A DNA stretch of 27,223 bases from Stephanodiscus triporus (GCA_036939755.1 JALLAZ010000075.1:1-27223); one strand, 5' to 3'; counted from the first letter of the stretch, positions 1 through 9,618 are shown. Numbers and translations are program-made. The notes: generated by a model from the letters alone, not told the origin.

Positions 1-12
1 TTCTTTTCACAC

Positions 13-1053
13 TCAGCTGATAATCAGAGAACGCGGGCACCATGAGCTGTCCATCATTCTCACCGCTAATTTTTCTGCGGCTTCTGGCGAGCTTCCAAAT
101 TCCATCGTAAACTGGATGTCTGCATTTCCAAGGAGGCGATCAACCTCACGTTGGAAGGTTTGCATCCACCCATGTAGCCAATCGTCCAATTGTTGGCCCC
201 AAAATACGATGATTTCATCATCACGGTAGGTTCCGATGAAGTGAGTATGGCTGATGAGGAGGTGTTGTAACTTTTCGAAGATAAAAGAACATTCGAGATC
301 TGCAAGGAAAGCAGACTCGAAACCCATGGCGGTCGGGGTCAGCGTCAACCCCGTATTCGTAATGTTACCCATGCTGAACTTAAGAATGTCCAGGCATTGG
401 TGTACGTTCTCTCTTGCAAAAGGTTCAAGTCGTCGAGCGTAGTGATTCACTGCAGTTCTCACTGCTTTGAATCGACATTGTGGGTACATGTCCTTAATGT
501 CCAGGCTCACAATGGTGACATCATCTTTATAGAAGTCATTCGACTCAAAAATTCTCTTCAAGCAAAGGGAGTTCTTGAGAGTATGCCATTCAATGTCGAC
601 GGCAGCACATTTGAATGTGCTTTCGATTGATTTTGCCGCCAGTTAGCTCAGGCATTGTGTGAAATTGTGCGCTGAGACGATAAGTGCCTGTGGTGGTTGG
701 TGATCCTTAATTGAGAGACGTAGGGATGGAATTTTTGTCATCTTTAGCCAGCTTCTTAGGAAGTCTGATTCTCCGTCGGAACAGAAGTTATTGACTTCTT
801 CGATGAGGGCTTTTGTATCCCTGTAGATTTCGTCCAATTGCAAGCAGTGGATTTCACTACAGTATCGATGCAGGTGGACCTTCATGTCAGAAATGTAGTC
901 ACATATCCGCATGGGGATCCATTGTCCGGTCTTGTCCGATTGTACGAGGACCCATTCTGGGTCTTCAGCGAGGGCTCGTAGGTTGGCGGCAAGAACGTGG
1001 TCGCGGTGGGGTATAAATCGTGTAACCTTCTTTCGAAGGGCTTTTATTGCTGT
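13..1053 (-). pseudogene. Reverse transcriptase remnant, Penelope-like type, one in-frame stop
   Basis: One reading frame runs from about 1053 down to 13 on the minus strand and is broken only by a TAA at 643-645. Before the stop, the translation has a block with VLVQSDKTGQW and a later IPSLRLSIKDHQPP. These look like the N-terminal RT blocks of Penelope-like and related retroelement polymerases. After the stop come SLDIKDMYP (RT motif A, catalytic Asp) and YRDDEIIVFWG (motif C, YxDD box), followed by a typical post-motif-C segment. The frame ends with TGA at 13-15, so the thumb and any endonuclease are absent or lie beyond the window. No ATG lies at the natural 5' end. The family assignment rests on motif order and remains tentative; the RT identity is much firmer. 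The single stop suggests recent decay. Confidence 0.75.
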
Positions 1054-1167
1054 TTATTCTAAAAAATCAGCTAACCAACCACAAATCACATATCATGTCA
1101 CAAATTATCTTCCTTCTCTTATCACATTTCTACCAAATCGTTATGGTATCTATGTTCGTTTGTGTGT

Positions 1168-1173
1168 AAAAAA
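1168..1173 (-). terminator. RNA polymerase III terminator of tRNA-Ser
   Basis: A run of six A on the plus strand is a T6 tract on the minus strand. It lies seven bases past the discriminator base, where a pol III terminator is expected. Confidence 0.8.
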
Positions 1174-1179
1174 GTCAAA

Positions 1180-1261
1180 CGGATCAGAGAGGATTCGAAC
1201 CTCTGCGGCCAAAGGCCAACAGATTTCAAGTCTGTCCCGTTAACCACTCCGGCACTGATCC
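1180..1261 (-). tRNA. trnS-UGA: tRNA-Ser (anticodon UGA)
   Basis: The reverse complement folds as a class II tRNA. The 7-bp acceptor stem is perfect (GGATCAG with CTGATCC). The anticodon stem ACAGA/TCTGT holds the loop CTTGAAA, giving anticodon TGA. A long variable arm (TGGCC/GGCC pairing) follows, which is typical of tRNA-Ser. The T arm is AGAGG-TTCGAAT-CCTCT. Base 1180 supplies a G discriminator, as is usual for serine tRNAs. No intron and no encoded CCA are present. A TATA-like stretch (about 1287-1303) lies about 30 bp upstream on the minus strand. Confidence 0.96.
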
Positions 1262-1525
1262 GCCAATGTTCTCACGACTAAATAGTTCTATATATAGTTA
1301 TAATTCTTATCCAACGAACGTCACCACTTTGCTCCTCTTCTTCTCAGTTCTTCAGCGAAGACCATGAACGTAAGACGTGAGGACTGTGCCGTTGGTAACC
1401 AGGCGGCCCCACCTCTTCGCTTGGTGTTCACAATCTAATTAAGTGGCGCATGGCAAACTTCTATTGTCAAAGGAGGGGTTGAGTCGAATTGAGTCGAAGA
1501 TTTTCTATAATAACTGACTTCGAAG

Positions 1526-3499
1526 ATGCATGTCCTTGAAATTGTTTCGGTCGTCGGCACGCTGATACTACCACCATCATCAGGGCTCTATCCAATCATT
1601 CATGGTAAACAATTCGGCCGCCACCAACCATCATTCTTTTCGAAATATCCTTACTCGGTGTCATGTGCAAATACTTGTCCTAGACCGAAACATTGTCCAT
1701 TGTGGGCCGTCGCTGAAAATTCAATCACGGCCGAGTCAAGCATGGCAGATGGGACCTGCATTCCAACCTCTAGGTGCGCACCGCTGTCATCAGCAGTGCT
1801 GTCTGAACCGGGGGGGAGAATTGCCCCCAGTTCGATTGGTTTGGTAGCTGAGCAAGATTTTGGGGAAAATAATTTTGATGTAGGAGATGCAGAAGTTAGT
1901 CTCTCCGAAAGTAGGGGAGGAGAAAACTTTGTTGCGGATTACCATCCATTTTCACAGCCTTTGTCAATTGGAGAGTTTGATTGCTCGGATGAATTTTTTT
2001 CTAATGGCATATCAATTAAATATGAAAGTGAGACCAAGTTGGTTGAAATTGATGATACTGAAAATGAACGCTGTGGTGAAGAAGACAGCTCGAATGATGG
2101 TGACTCTGATAAGTCCACAATCCGCTCTGCGATGGCATATAGTGTCATGCTTCACCGCGTAGGAATTGCTGGCACTGCTAAAAAATCATTAGCATGTACT
2201 GGACGATGGTCACGAGTGAAGGCACATGTGGACAAAAGCAGGAGAGGTGGTACATTACGAGGTGTGGGCGCTGTGCCAAGTATCTTGAGTGCAGTGCGCA
2301 TAGCAGCGGTGGCGGCTACATCAGTGAGCGATCAAGAGAAATCGCTTGAAAATGAATATGGACAAACTGTCGAAAGTAGTGCACATGACAGTAACAACCT
2401 GACCTCCGGCAATTCACTAGCAGCAAAAATCCTTTCCCCAAAGTGGAAGAGTGTGGTTCAGTCAACTGTGGCAGATATACTGATGAGTCAAGATGCTTCC
2501 ATTCACCAGCAAACTGTTGATGTTGCTTCATTCAAAGACATCCAAAATACCTCGCCACCTCCAGGCACCACATCCATGGGAATATTAGGAGAGGTAGTTC
2601 AAGAACAGCTCCCCGACATCCCCCCTCGGCCTGGTGCATTTTTGGTTGGCGTCGCCGGAAACAGTAGTAAATCCCGAGTTACCGTCCGCTCCTCAATACC
2701 ACACTCTTCTGATGATACACACATTGCCAATCTTCGCCTATCAGTCTTCTCTCAATTCAATGAAGAGCAGCAGCGAAATTTTCGGAATAGATCAATAGAA
2801 GTACTTAACACCCGAAGGAGAAAAGGGGCAGTGGTATTAGTAGCCGAGGAACCACTAAGAGGGAAAAAAAGGGATCATCTCTACTTTAATGAGATGCATT
2901 CCAGGATTGAGAAAGGACATGAATATGGAGGAAAAATCAATTGTCAATTCACTGGTCATTCATTACTTGATACCCCATCACCATCGCTGATCGTAAGACC
3001 TGGCCGAGGTGTAACGGTAACATCTGTCTCGTCGGGGGTAGCCGTCGACGCCTTTGTCCCCAAACTCGACGGAGGATCAATCGTCGGGAGCGTCGAATGT
3101 AGCCACCAAGAATTCCGAGGAACCATGCTGGGAAACTCACGACCGAAGGGATCGCTCATGTACGTAACGGAAGTGGCCGTCAGGACAGATGCTCGAAGGA
3201 GCGGTGCGGGCGCCATGTTAATGAGAGGAGTGGATGAAGTCGCCGTCCTCCGTAACGTCGAAACCATCTACCTCCACGTCGACGTGACCAACCGAGCCGC
3301 GTGCGCTATGTACGAAAAATGCGGCTATCACTACCTGGACAAGCGCGTACCCATTTATGCGCAGTTCACTGCGTCCCTGAACCTTCACGATGGAGCCACA
3401 CGCGGACGCACACACTATTTGATGTGTAAGAATCTCACTGAAAGAACGACGTGGTTAGAGGAGGATGAGTCGCGTTGGGATTGCTTCGCTGACAATTGA
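1526..3499 (+). CDS. GNAT-family N-acetyltransferase with long N-terminal extension
   Basis: The 657-residue frame starts at an ATG and has its recognisable domain in the last 260 residues. This begins near residue 402 with LRLSVFSQF, a segment typical of plant and algal plastid-type GNAT proteins. It continues through VLNTRRRKGAVVLVA to the acetyl-CoA-binding motif A (MYVTEVAVRTDARRSGAGA, with RRSGAGA at about 557-563). It ends with a motif B region, LHVDVTNRAACAMYEKCGY. The first 400 residues are acidic and low in complexity and match no domain I know. The extreme N-terminus is hydrophobic and could be a weak targeting signal. The substrate cannot be told; amine or protein N-terminal acetylation are the usual roles. 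The gene converges on the bilin reductase 3' part (208 bp apart). Base composition becomes more CpG-rich after about 2960, where the catalytic domain lies. The upstream start is uncertain. Confidence 0.85.
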   Translation: MHVLEIVSVVGTLILPPSSGLYPIIHGKQFGRHQPSFFSKYPYSVSCANTCPRPKHCPLWAVAENSITAESSMADGTCIPTSRCAPLSSAVLSEPGGRIAPSSIGLVAEQDFGENNFDVGDAEVSLSESRGGENFVADYHPFSQPLSIGEFDCSDEFFSNGISIKYESETKLVEIDDTENERCGEEDSSNDGDSDKSTIRSAMAYSVMLHRVGIAGTAKKSLACTGRWSRVKAHVDKSRRGGTLRGVGAVPSILSAVRIAAVAATSVSDQEKSLENEYGQTVESSAHDSNNLTSGNSLAAKILSPKWKSVVQSTVADILMSQDASIHQQTVDVASFKDIQNTSPPPGTTSMGILGEVVQEQLPDIPPRPGAFLVGVAGNSSKSRVTVRSSIPHSSDDTHIANLRLSVFSQFNEEQQRNFRNRSIEVLNTRRRKGAVVLVAEEPLRGKKRDHLYFNEMHSRIEKGHEYGGKINCQFTGHSLLDTPSPSLIVRPGRGVTVTSVSSGVAVDAFVPKLDGGSIVGSVECSHQEFRGTMLGNSRPKGSLMYVTEVAVRTDARRSGAGAMLMRGVDEVAVLRNVETIYLHVDVTNRAACAMYEKCGYHYLDKRVPIYAQFTASLNLHDGATRGRTHYLMCKNLTERTTWLEEDESRWDCFADN

Positions 3500-3707
3500 G
3501 TTCCAGCTCGTCGCTTTGTGAATATATTGTACACTTCTTTAATTCTAGTTGGCTTCTGTTTACGCTTACAGGCCAGAGTGCGCCCAACGGAACCTCCACC
3601 TGTTTGCTTTGCTTTCAACTACATCCAGTTGATGTGTCAGTCGACAGGTGGGATATCTATGTTCTATTCTCTTCTCGATATTGATGTTTATTCATTGATG
3701 TCTTCAA

Positions 3708-4174
3708 TCATAAGTCAGGAAACAGCACGCCGATGACACTCTCCGACCACTCATTTCCGTACAATCGTTGAAGCATCGGCCTCGCCGGATCGTTCGTCCT
3801 ACGATACTCCAAGTAATCCGATTGACCCCTCCAGACCGAATTATCAATGTCGATCCCGCGATCCTTCGGGGGCGATACAATTTCCAATATCCCCGAGTCG
3901 ACGTCGTCCTGTACGGCCCTCATGAGTTCCAGGTACAGATCCGTATACTCCCGGAATGCCTCCCACACCACCGTGCTCACCTTTTCGATCGCGTCCTCGC
4001 CCGCGAGTCTCGTCCACAGCGCGTGGGGGGAGAAGAATCGCCGCGCCTTCTGGGGGATGTCCCCGCCCCAGGGCAACAACGGCGGAGTCGCGGATTCGCC
4101 ATGGTCGTCGCCGTCCTGGTATTTGGAATGCAGCGCCCTCAGCCTGTCGTCGAAGCGCGAATATCGTTCGGGAA
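3708..4174 (-). CDS. Ferredoxin-dependent bilin reductase, C-terminal part (gene split)
   Basis: This minus-strand frame encodes the C-terminal part of a ferredoxin-dependent bilin reductase (HY2/PcyA/PebA/PebB family), which reduces biliverdin-type tetrapyrroles in plastids. After PERYSRFDDRLRALHSKY it shows LPWGGDIPQKARRFFSPHAL followed by WTRL, then YLELMRAV, both diagnostic of the family. It ends with TGA at 3708-3710. There is no ATG at its 5' end; the frame simply continues upstream of 4174 into unrelated residues (HTISLHVSQDCVI). The missing N-terminal part lies at 22202-23097 on the same strand. Positions 4120-4174 are identical to 22202-22256. Joining the parts through this overlap keeps frame and gives 1308 nt, or 435 codons plus stop. 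It should be read as part of one gene displaced by an assembly joint or, less likely, as a duplicated 3' fragment. Confidence 0.85.
4120..4174. repeat. 55-bp direct repeat, copy 1 (within bilin reductase)
   Basis: The 55 bases from 4120 to 4174 are identical to 22202-22256 in the same orientation. The copies diverge at once on the right (4175 G, 22257 A), and on the left copy 2 is stopped by the undetermined base 22201. Both encode the same piece of the bilin reductase (FPERY or LPERY through RALHSK). Confidence 0.97.
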
Positions 4175-4327
4175 GAATGACGCAGTCCTGCGAGACGTGC
4201 AACGAGATCGTGTGAGCCGTATCTACAAGGAAAGAATTTCGTCGATGGACGAACGAGGCGAGAGCCGATACTGAACACTATTGTTTATTTCTCACATTTT
4301 ATAAAAGTATTTTCTCGAATGGTTTCA

Positions 4328-7111
4328 TCATTGAAATGCTTTCTTATCTAGGTCCTTCGACTGTTCCTTGCTGGCAACATCCGTAGACATCAATCTCTCA
4401 AAGACAGTCCTTGCCCTTTCTCTTGAGTTTCTGCTGCCAGAATATAATGACACACCTCCTTTCCTGTCAACATCCCCATCCAATGATTTCAGCATCTTCT
4501 TCGCCTCCAATCGTCTCCTCTCGTTATCAACACACTCCCTCAACAAGTCCAATCGTTCGGAATAACTCTCTGCTTGGATGATACATTGCATCTGAATGGC
4601 TCGCTCCAATGCCAGCGGACCCAACTCTTCGGTCGCTCTTGCTTGGAACAATTGAAACTCTCGCTGTAACTCGGGACTTAGATCTTCATAGTCGATGGTC
4701 TCGCCCACCTCCACGTAACCGCTGCCTTCGATGGCGCCATCGTCCTCCGCGTGCTTGGCATTGACGTATCCGCCGATCCCACGTCCCGATTCCCCCCCCC
4801 CGTCCGCCAAATACTCGACCAACCTCGCCTGCAAATCGCTCTGCATGCCGAAGTAGGTGGCCTCCAAACGCTTCTCAACAAATTGGGACCACGCCGCGGC
4901 GGACAGCCAAACGCCGACCTGCCCGACACCGAAGGTTTGCGTGGGCACGCGCATGAAGCGGCATTCCTCCTTGAGCTCGTGCTGCAATGCGACGAGTCTA
5001 GCGAACGACTCCCGGAGTGATCTCTCTTCCTCGGTGAGGGAGACGCGCGCGCCGCTCCCCCCCGGCGGTATCCGACCCTTGCGTTTGTCTGACGCGGCGG
5101 AAGACGCAGCATTGTTCAGTTTCTCGTGGAAGGACTTTGTGGCGCCGTCGGGCGACGGTCGTGATTTTTCATCGACGCCATCGGAATCCGGCTGCTGCTG
5201 CTGTCGATTCTTCTCAAACGCCTCGCCCACGGACGAACGCAGTTCCTCCTTGATGCGAGCAACGGCCTTGGCAACGTCCCCCACCGCACCCCGCTGCTGC
5301 TTCCCTTCAAATTTCAACGCGGTCGTCGTCGTCTTCGTCGTTGTCGCCTTCGAGGAAGACGACGAGGCGGACCCCCCCAACGCCGCCTCCTTCGATCGCC
5401 TCTTGCGATCCTCTAGCGCCTTCCTCGTCTTGGTCCGTTCGTTCTCCACCACGTCGAGGACAGTCGCCTCCGCCATGAGGTATTCCTCCCCCTCCGGACC
5501 ATCGGTGTAACACTCCGGATTAACGAACCGGTGTATCCTCACGCGTCCCACGACGTCGTGGGTGGCCTCGTAGTGCGTCATGAGGAGCATGTCCATCAAG
5601 TCGTCGTCGTCATCATCGTCGTTGGCGTATTTCTCATGACCCTTCAACGAACCCCCCCTCATCTCCTCCTCCAACTCCTCAAACGACATACTCTCCCCGA
5701 CGGCCACGAACTCGTCGAGATCGCGAAGCTGGAAGAGCAGTCCGTACTCCGCGAACACCCCGTCCTCGGCGGGATTGGCAACCGTCACTATGAAACGTCT
5801 CCCCTCGTCTGGGTCGGACGACGACGACGACGACAACGACGACATCCCATAAGACGAGGGAGACGACGAGCGAGAAGAAGAAGAAGAAGAAGAAGAAGAA
5901 GAAGAAGAAGACGGCGACGACGTCCCCCCCCCTCCTCCTCCTCCCCCGCGATCCCCCCCCGACCTCAGCAGGAGGTCGTAGTACATTTTCTTGTACCGCG
6001 TCTCCGCCACCGTGAGTACGTGTCCGCCCGTGTGTGGGAGGTACCCCGAGGTGCCCGAAAATAGTCCGCAGGTGACGACGCGTTCGCCGGCGCCCAACGA
6101 CGACGACGACGAGTACGACCCCCGACCGTCGACGCCGCCGTCGTCCCAAACGCCGGCTCCGTAGCGGGTCATGTCCTCGTCGTCTTCGTCATCATCATTA
6201 TCGTCGTCGTCGAAGTTATCGTCGTCGTCGTCGCCGTCCGTGGACGTCCCCCCCAATCCGCGCACCATCGTCATCGGCAGGACCGGGAGGACGTCGACGT
6301 CGAGGCGACGTACACCCCCCGGCGCGCCGTCGGGATGCCCGCGATCGTCCCCCCCCGCGACGTCCTCCCCGATCGAGGACTGACGGCGCGGCTGCCTCCC
6401 GAGGAGGACGCTCGGCAGCCACGAGATGCGTCCCAATTCGTACCCGACGTTGTCGTCGTCGTCGTCGTCCTCCTCCTCCTCGCCCGCGTCCATCGCAAGC
6501 GGCCCGACGTGCGACGATCGCGCCGGCGGCGGGGGCATTCGCCGCCCGAGGGACGGCGTCGGACGACGACGACCCGGATCGACGACGAAGTCGACGGCCG
6601 TTTTTCGCCCCCATCGCGACGAATACGAACAACATCGCGACGAATACGTCCCGGGAGGACGCGTCGGGCGGTGGAAGGCGCAGCGGGGCGTCGTCGTCAT
6701 CGACGACGACGACCGCCGGAACGACGACGGCGGAGGCACGGCCGCCGCGATGCGACGATCGTATGACGACGACGACGACGACGACGAGGAGGAGGAGGCC
6801 GACGCGACGACGACGACGGCGGCCGCGAGGGACAAAACGAGGAGGGCCGCCGCGGAGGAGGCGAAGGCGGCGGCGGCGGGTGCGGCGGACGTCATGGCGG
6901 TGGCGGCGGTGGCAATATCAGCGGCAGCGGTCGTAGTCGGCCTTTTCCTCCTTCCTCTCCTGCCCCTCGGCCGCCCGGACGCGTCGACGTCGTCGTCGTC
7001 GTCGTCGATTCGATTGTCGTCGACATTGACAACGCGCGACGACGAATGTGGCGATGATGGTGACATCGTCGTCATTGGATGTTGTTGTCCGCGAATAATG
7101 GCAGCGCTCAT
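4328..7111 (-). CDS. Lon N-terminal (substrate-binding-like) domain protein, acidic and low complexity
   Basis: From the first in-frame ATG (7109-7111) the product has 927 residues. The next likely start, ATG at 6893-6895, is followed at once by a strong signal-peptide-like segment (AAALLVLSLAAAVVVV), so it may be the true start (855 residues). A long Ser/Asp/Gly-rich part follows. Residues about 345-555 resemble the Lon N-terminal/PUA-like domain: GLFSGTSGYLPHTGGHVLTV, then AETRYKKMYYDLL, FAEYGLLFQL and VGRVRIHRFV. The C-terminal part is charged and helical (ELKEECRFMRVPTQTFGVGQ and later ERRRLEAKKML). No AAA+ or Lon protease domain is present, so it is not a Lon protease. Similar stand-alone Lon-N proteins occur in algae and are often plastid-linked. 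The 3' end lies about 150 bp from the displaced bilin reductase fragment, and the 5' end is divergent from the TLC gene. Confidence 0.8.
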   Translation of the reverse strand: MSAAIIRGQQHPMTTMSPSSPHSSSRVVNVDDNRIDDDDDDVDASGRPRGRRGRRKRPTTTAAADIATAATAMTSAAPAAAAFASSAAALLVLSLAAAVVVVASASSSSSSSSSSSYDRRIAAAVPPPSSFRRSSSSMTTTPRCAFHRPTRPPGTYSSRCCSYSSRWGRKTAVDFVVDPGRRRPTPSLGRRMPPPPARSSHVGPLAMDAGEEEEDDDDDDNVGYELGRISWLPSVLLGRQPRRQSSIGEDVAGGDDRGHPDGAPGGVRRLDVDVLPVLPMTMVRGLGGTSTDGDDDDDNFDDDDNDDDEDDEDMTRYGAGVWDDGGVDGRGSYSSSSSLGAGERVVTCGLFSGTSGYLPHTGGHVLTVAETRYKKMYYDLLLRSGGDRGGGGGGGGTSSPSSSSSSSSSSSSSRSSSPSSYGMSSLSSSSSSDPDEGRRFIVTVANPAEDGVFAEYGLLFQLRDLDEFVAVGESMSFEELEEEMRGGSLKGHEKYANDDDDDDDLMDMLLMTHYEATHDVVGRVRIHRFVNPECYTDGPEGEEYLMAEATVLDVVENERTKTRKALEDRKRRSKEAALGGSASSSSSKATTTKTTTTALKFEGKQQRGAVGDVAKAVARIKEELRSSVGEAFEKNRQQQQPDSDGVDEKSRPSPDGATKSFHEKLNNAASSAASDKRKGRIPPGGSGARVSLTEEERSLRESFARLVALQHELKEECRFMRVPTQTFGVGQVGVWLSAAAWSQFVEKRLEATYFGMQSDLQARLVEYLADGGGESGRGIGGYVNAKHAEDDGAIEGSGYVEVGETIDYEDLSPELQREFQLFQARATEELGPLALERAIQMQCIIQAESYSERLDLLRECVDNERRRLEAKKMLKSLDGDVDRKGGVSLYSGSRNSRERARTVFERLMSTDVASKEQSKDLDKKAFQ
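5874..5911 (-). repeat. GAA/TTC trinucleotide microsatellite inside the Lon-N gene
   Basis: About twelve GAA units on the plus strand are read on the coding strand as a pure serine run. Further CGA/GTC-type runs (for example 6186-6236 and 6768-6790) encode Asp or Ser stretches in the same gene. Length variation between strains would keep frame. Confidence 0.85.
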
Positions 7112-7695
7112 TCGTCGTCTTTGGTCTTTGGGGGGGAGTCGAGTGGGGAGGGACGAGGCAGGTCGGTCGTTGGGCGGGGATTCGGGTGTATTCAGATTCC
7201 GTAGATTCGTTCTTCCCTCGTCGTTATCGCTGTTTGTTCTCCCCCACCACAATACCTACGGCCACACCATAATAACACGGGGCTCGGGTTGTTTGTTTGG
7301 TGGCTGCCGCGCGCGTGTGCGTGTAGGGTACTCATGTACATAGAATACTCTACGACACTCTACACACGATAAAATACCTACTCTTACTTCAAGTTGGTAT
7401 TACACATTTCAAAATGATTGTTTCTTTTTGAGAGATGAGTAATTCTTGGATATTATTTTCTACATGGTGTATAATATCGGGTCGTGAATCTTTGGGGGGG
7501 GGGGGAAGAATATGTAATAATATTCGGTGATTGATTTTTGTTTCGGAGGGCACCACCACGTCCGTGTTGTTGTCGTCCACCGGCGAATTCGCTCGCGCCT
7601 GCAATGACATGACACAAGACGATACGAGAAGAAGCGACCGCCTCATCAATGACAATATATAATTGATCATCTATCGCTCCATCCTACCATCCACC
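7112..7695. other. Divergent intergenic region, Lon-N and TLC genes
   Basis: This spacer holds the promoters of two divergent genes. It contains a G12 run (7494-7505) and AT-rich stretches. A minus-strand frame of 93 codons (7389-7670, ATG start) has a hydrophobic N-terminus but no recognisable domain. It overlaps the likely 5' leader of the TLC gene, so I do not call it a gene. Nothing else was recognised. Confidence 0.5.
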
Positions 7696-8889
7696 ATGTG
7701 CCGCCGTCGTCCTCCCCCGCAGAAACGTCGATCGTCGTCGTCGTTGACCCTCCTCCTCACCCACGATTCGTTCGTCTTCCCCCACCTCGACGCCCCCGAC
7801 AAGGACGACGACAACAAGCGCGACGCGCCCGCCTCCTCCTCCTCCTCATCGTCATCGTCATCGTCCGCGACGAAGAAGACGACGACGTCGTCGTCGTCGT
7901 CGTCGTCGTCTCCGAACCCGCACCTGCACGGCCTGGGCGGTCCGTCCCTCCCCTCGACGGTGCTCACCGTGGCGTTCTACGTCCTGCTGCTATTCGCGGT
8001 CGAGCACGCCGTGCGGCACCTCGTCGGAACGTTCGCGCACGTCGATCCGTTGTTGCAAATCGAGCGCAATCGTCACGTCCTCGCGAGGCACATCGGGGTG
8101 GATTTTGTCTCGTTGGTCGTATGCGCGTACGTGGCGATCGTCAACCGACGCGCGTGTCAGGAGATGATCGATCACGGGATGTCGCTGCTGCTCCTCCTCC
8201 TCGGCCGCTGCCGCCGCGGCGGCAGCGGTGGCGGCGAGAGGGAGATGGGGAAGGGGAGGGGGGATGATGGGAATGGGAGGGCGGCGGCCGCGGCGCCGGC
8301 GACGACGACGACGACGATCCCGATGTGCGGCGAGGCGTTCGAGGAGCGGATATTCAAGTACCATCCCGGATCGCAGCGCCTAGTGCTCTTCTTCTTCGTG
8401 TATCAGGTCAAGAACATGCACGACACGATATACTGGAACGACGGGATCGAGTTCGTGCTGCATCACATACTCGCCGGGGCGGCGGCGTGGGGCGGGATGT
8501 ATCCCGGGTGCTGTCACTTCTACGCCCTCTTCTACTTCGGCTTCTCGGAGATATCCACGGCGATACTTTGCCTCCTGGCGAATTTCGATCCAGTCCACGG
8601 CATCGTCGGACTCGACGAGGCGTTCCCGAAAACGAAGTTGGTACTCGGAGCGATGTTCGTGGTTTCATTCGTCGTATGTCGTCTCGTTATGTGGCCGTTC
8701 GCTACCTACTACTTCGCGAGGGACACGATGAGGGCGATCAAGAGCGACGTCCCGCGAGCGACGGGGAGGCGGGGGTACCTCTGGGTGATATACTGCTGCT
8801 GCGTGGGACTTAGCCTGATCCAGCTCCTCTTCGCGTACATGATCGTGAAGCAGGGGAGGGAGGAGATCGCGAAATTCATGTCGCCCTAG
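7696..8889 (+). CDS. TLC (TRAM-LAG1-CLN8) domain membrane protein
   Basis: The ATG at 7696 sits in a strong eukaryotic context (CCACCATG) and starts a 397-residue protein. The first 80 residues are Ser/Asp-rich and low in complexity. Several membrane segments follow, from the first (VLTVAFYVLLLFAVEHAV) to the last (LWVIYCCCVGLSLIQLLFAY). Between them are TLC-type signatures: YQVKNMHDTIYW, EFVLHHILAGAAAW, YFGFSEISTAILCLLANF and a final helix before MWPFATYYF. A Gly/Ala-rich loop (about residues 175-205) is a low-complexity insertion. TLC proteins include ceramide synthases and lipid-sensing or lipid-trafficking proteins. The ceramide-synthase double-His Lag1 motif is only partly matched (LHH), so the protein is closer to the TLCD/TMEM56-like group and enzymatic activity is not implied. 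An ER or other endomembrane location is likely. It converges on the HSF gene. Confidence 0.85.
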   Translation: MCRRRPPPQKRRSSSSLTLLLTHDSFVFPHLDAPDKDDDNKRDAPASSSSSSSSSSSATKKTTTSSSSSSSSPNPHLHGLGGPSLPSTVLTVAFYVLLLFAVEHAVRHLVGTFAHVDPLLQIERNRHVLARHIGVDFVSLVVCAYVAIVNRRACQEMIDHGMSLLLLLLGRCRRGGSGGGEREMGKGRGDDGNGRAAAAAPATTTTTIPMCGEAFEERIFKYHPGSQRLVLFFFVYQVKNMHDTIYWNDGIEFVLHHILAGAAAWGGMYPGCCHFYALFYFGFSEISTAILCLLANFDPVHGIVGLDEAFPKTKLVLGAMFVVSFVVCRLVMWPFATYYFARDTMRAIKSDVPRATGRRGYLWVIYCCCVGLSLIQLLFAYMIVKQGREEIAKFMSP

Positions 8890-9618
8890 CCGTGAGATAT
8901 CCGACGCCGCGCGAGCGCCGGCCCTGCCTCGGGCGGGACATATTCGACTCGCTAGCCTGGCGGGAAGGCAAAAAAAGAGTCCCTTTTGGGGGAGACGATC
9001 GACTCGCGGAGCAAGGCATTATCGTACTTTCATTTGACGAGACCTATTAAATTAAGTTCGAATTCACAGTTTTAGTTCAGGGTTAACATGGTAGTGTCCC
9101 AAATTCATTATTGGTTAGTAGTGAACTGTGCCTGCTACGGCAGCCAGCAGTGTGCATGGGGGGAGGGAGTCTTCTCGGGGACCGAAATTTTGTCCTGTGA
9201 ATATGACGATATTGAGAAAAAGAAACCTATTGCGATGAAGACCGACTATAGACCCCACATCCGTGAACTGTTGGGAGTGAAATGCACACGGTATGTGTCA
9301 ACTCAGGACATTGGATCCCGCCATCTCCGATGTAACACTGGACAGCAGACACCGACGCCACCCATAGAATTCTGACGCACATTTTTTTTCTCTACTCATA
9401 ACTAAGTAGTAAATAGAACCCACAACCGGCCTACGATACCCCCTGAATATTAGATGTTTTTCTGTATGAGATATTATGAGCAAATGGGTGATAGAACATA
9501 ATATCTTAGCCCATGCTCTAGAGAGGATGAAGCCCAAAATATGTACCAGACAGTTACAATTCCCTTTTGTATTAATGGAGGAAGAAACAAGAAGAAAACA
9601 GATGATTCGAAATAAACT
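8890..9618. other. Convergent intergenic region, no confident gene
   Basis: This is the shared 3' flank of the TLC and HSF-type genes. A 95-codon plus-strand frame with an ATG (9088-9375) has no recognisable domain, and I do not call it a gene. I see nothing else beyond AT-rich sequence. Confidence 0.5.

Noticed and set aside
4175..4202. Possible start of an independent 164-codon gene at 4202
   Set aside because: The codon there is TTG, not ATG, and the conserved reductase text begins only at 4174, where the 55-bp repeat begins.
6426..7343. Plus-strand frame of 305 codons opposite the Lon-N gene
   Set aside because: Asp/Arg/Ser runs come from the trinucleotide repeats of the opposite strand; no domain, and the Lon-N domain is on the minus strand.
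7389..7670. Small minus-strand frame with hydrophobic N-terminus
   Set aside because: It lies in the 5' flank of the TLC gene, has no conserved motif and a weakly protein-like tail.
9088..9375. 95-codon plus-strand frame
   Set aside because: No domain, no repeat of family-like motifs, located in a convergent 3' flank.
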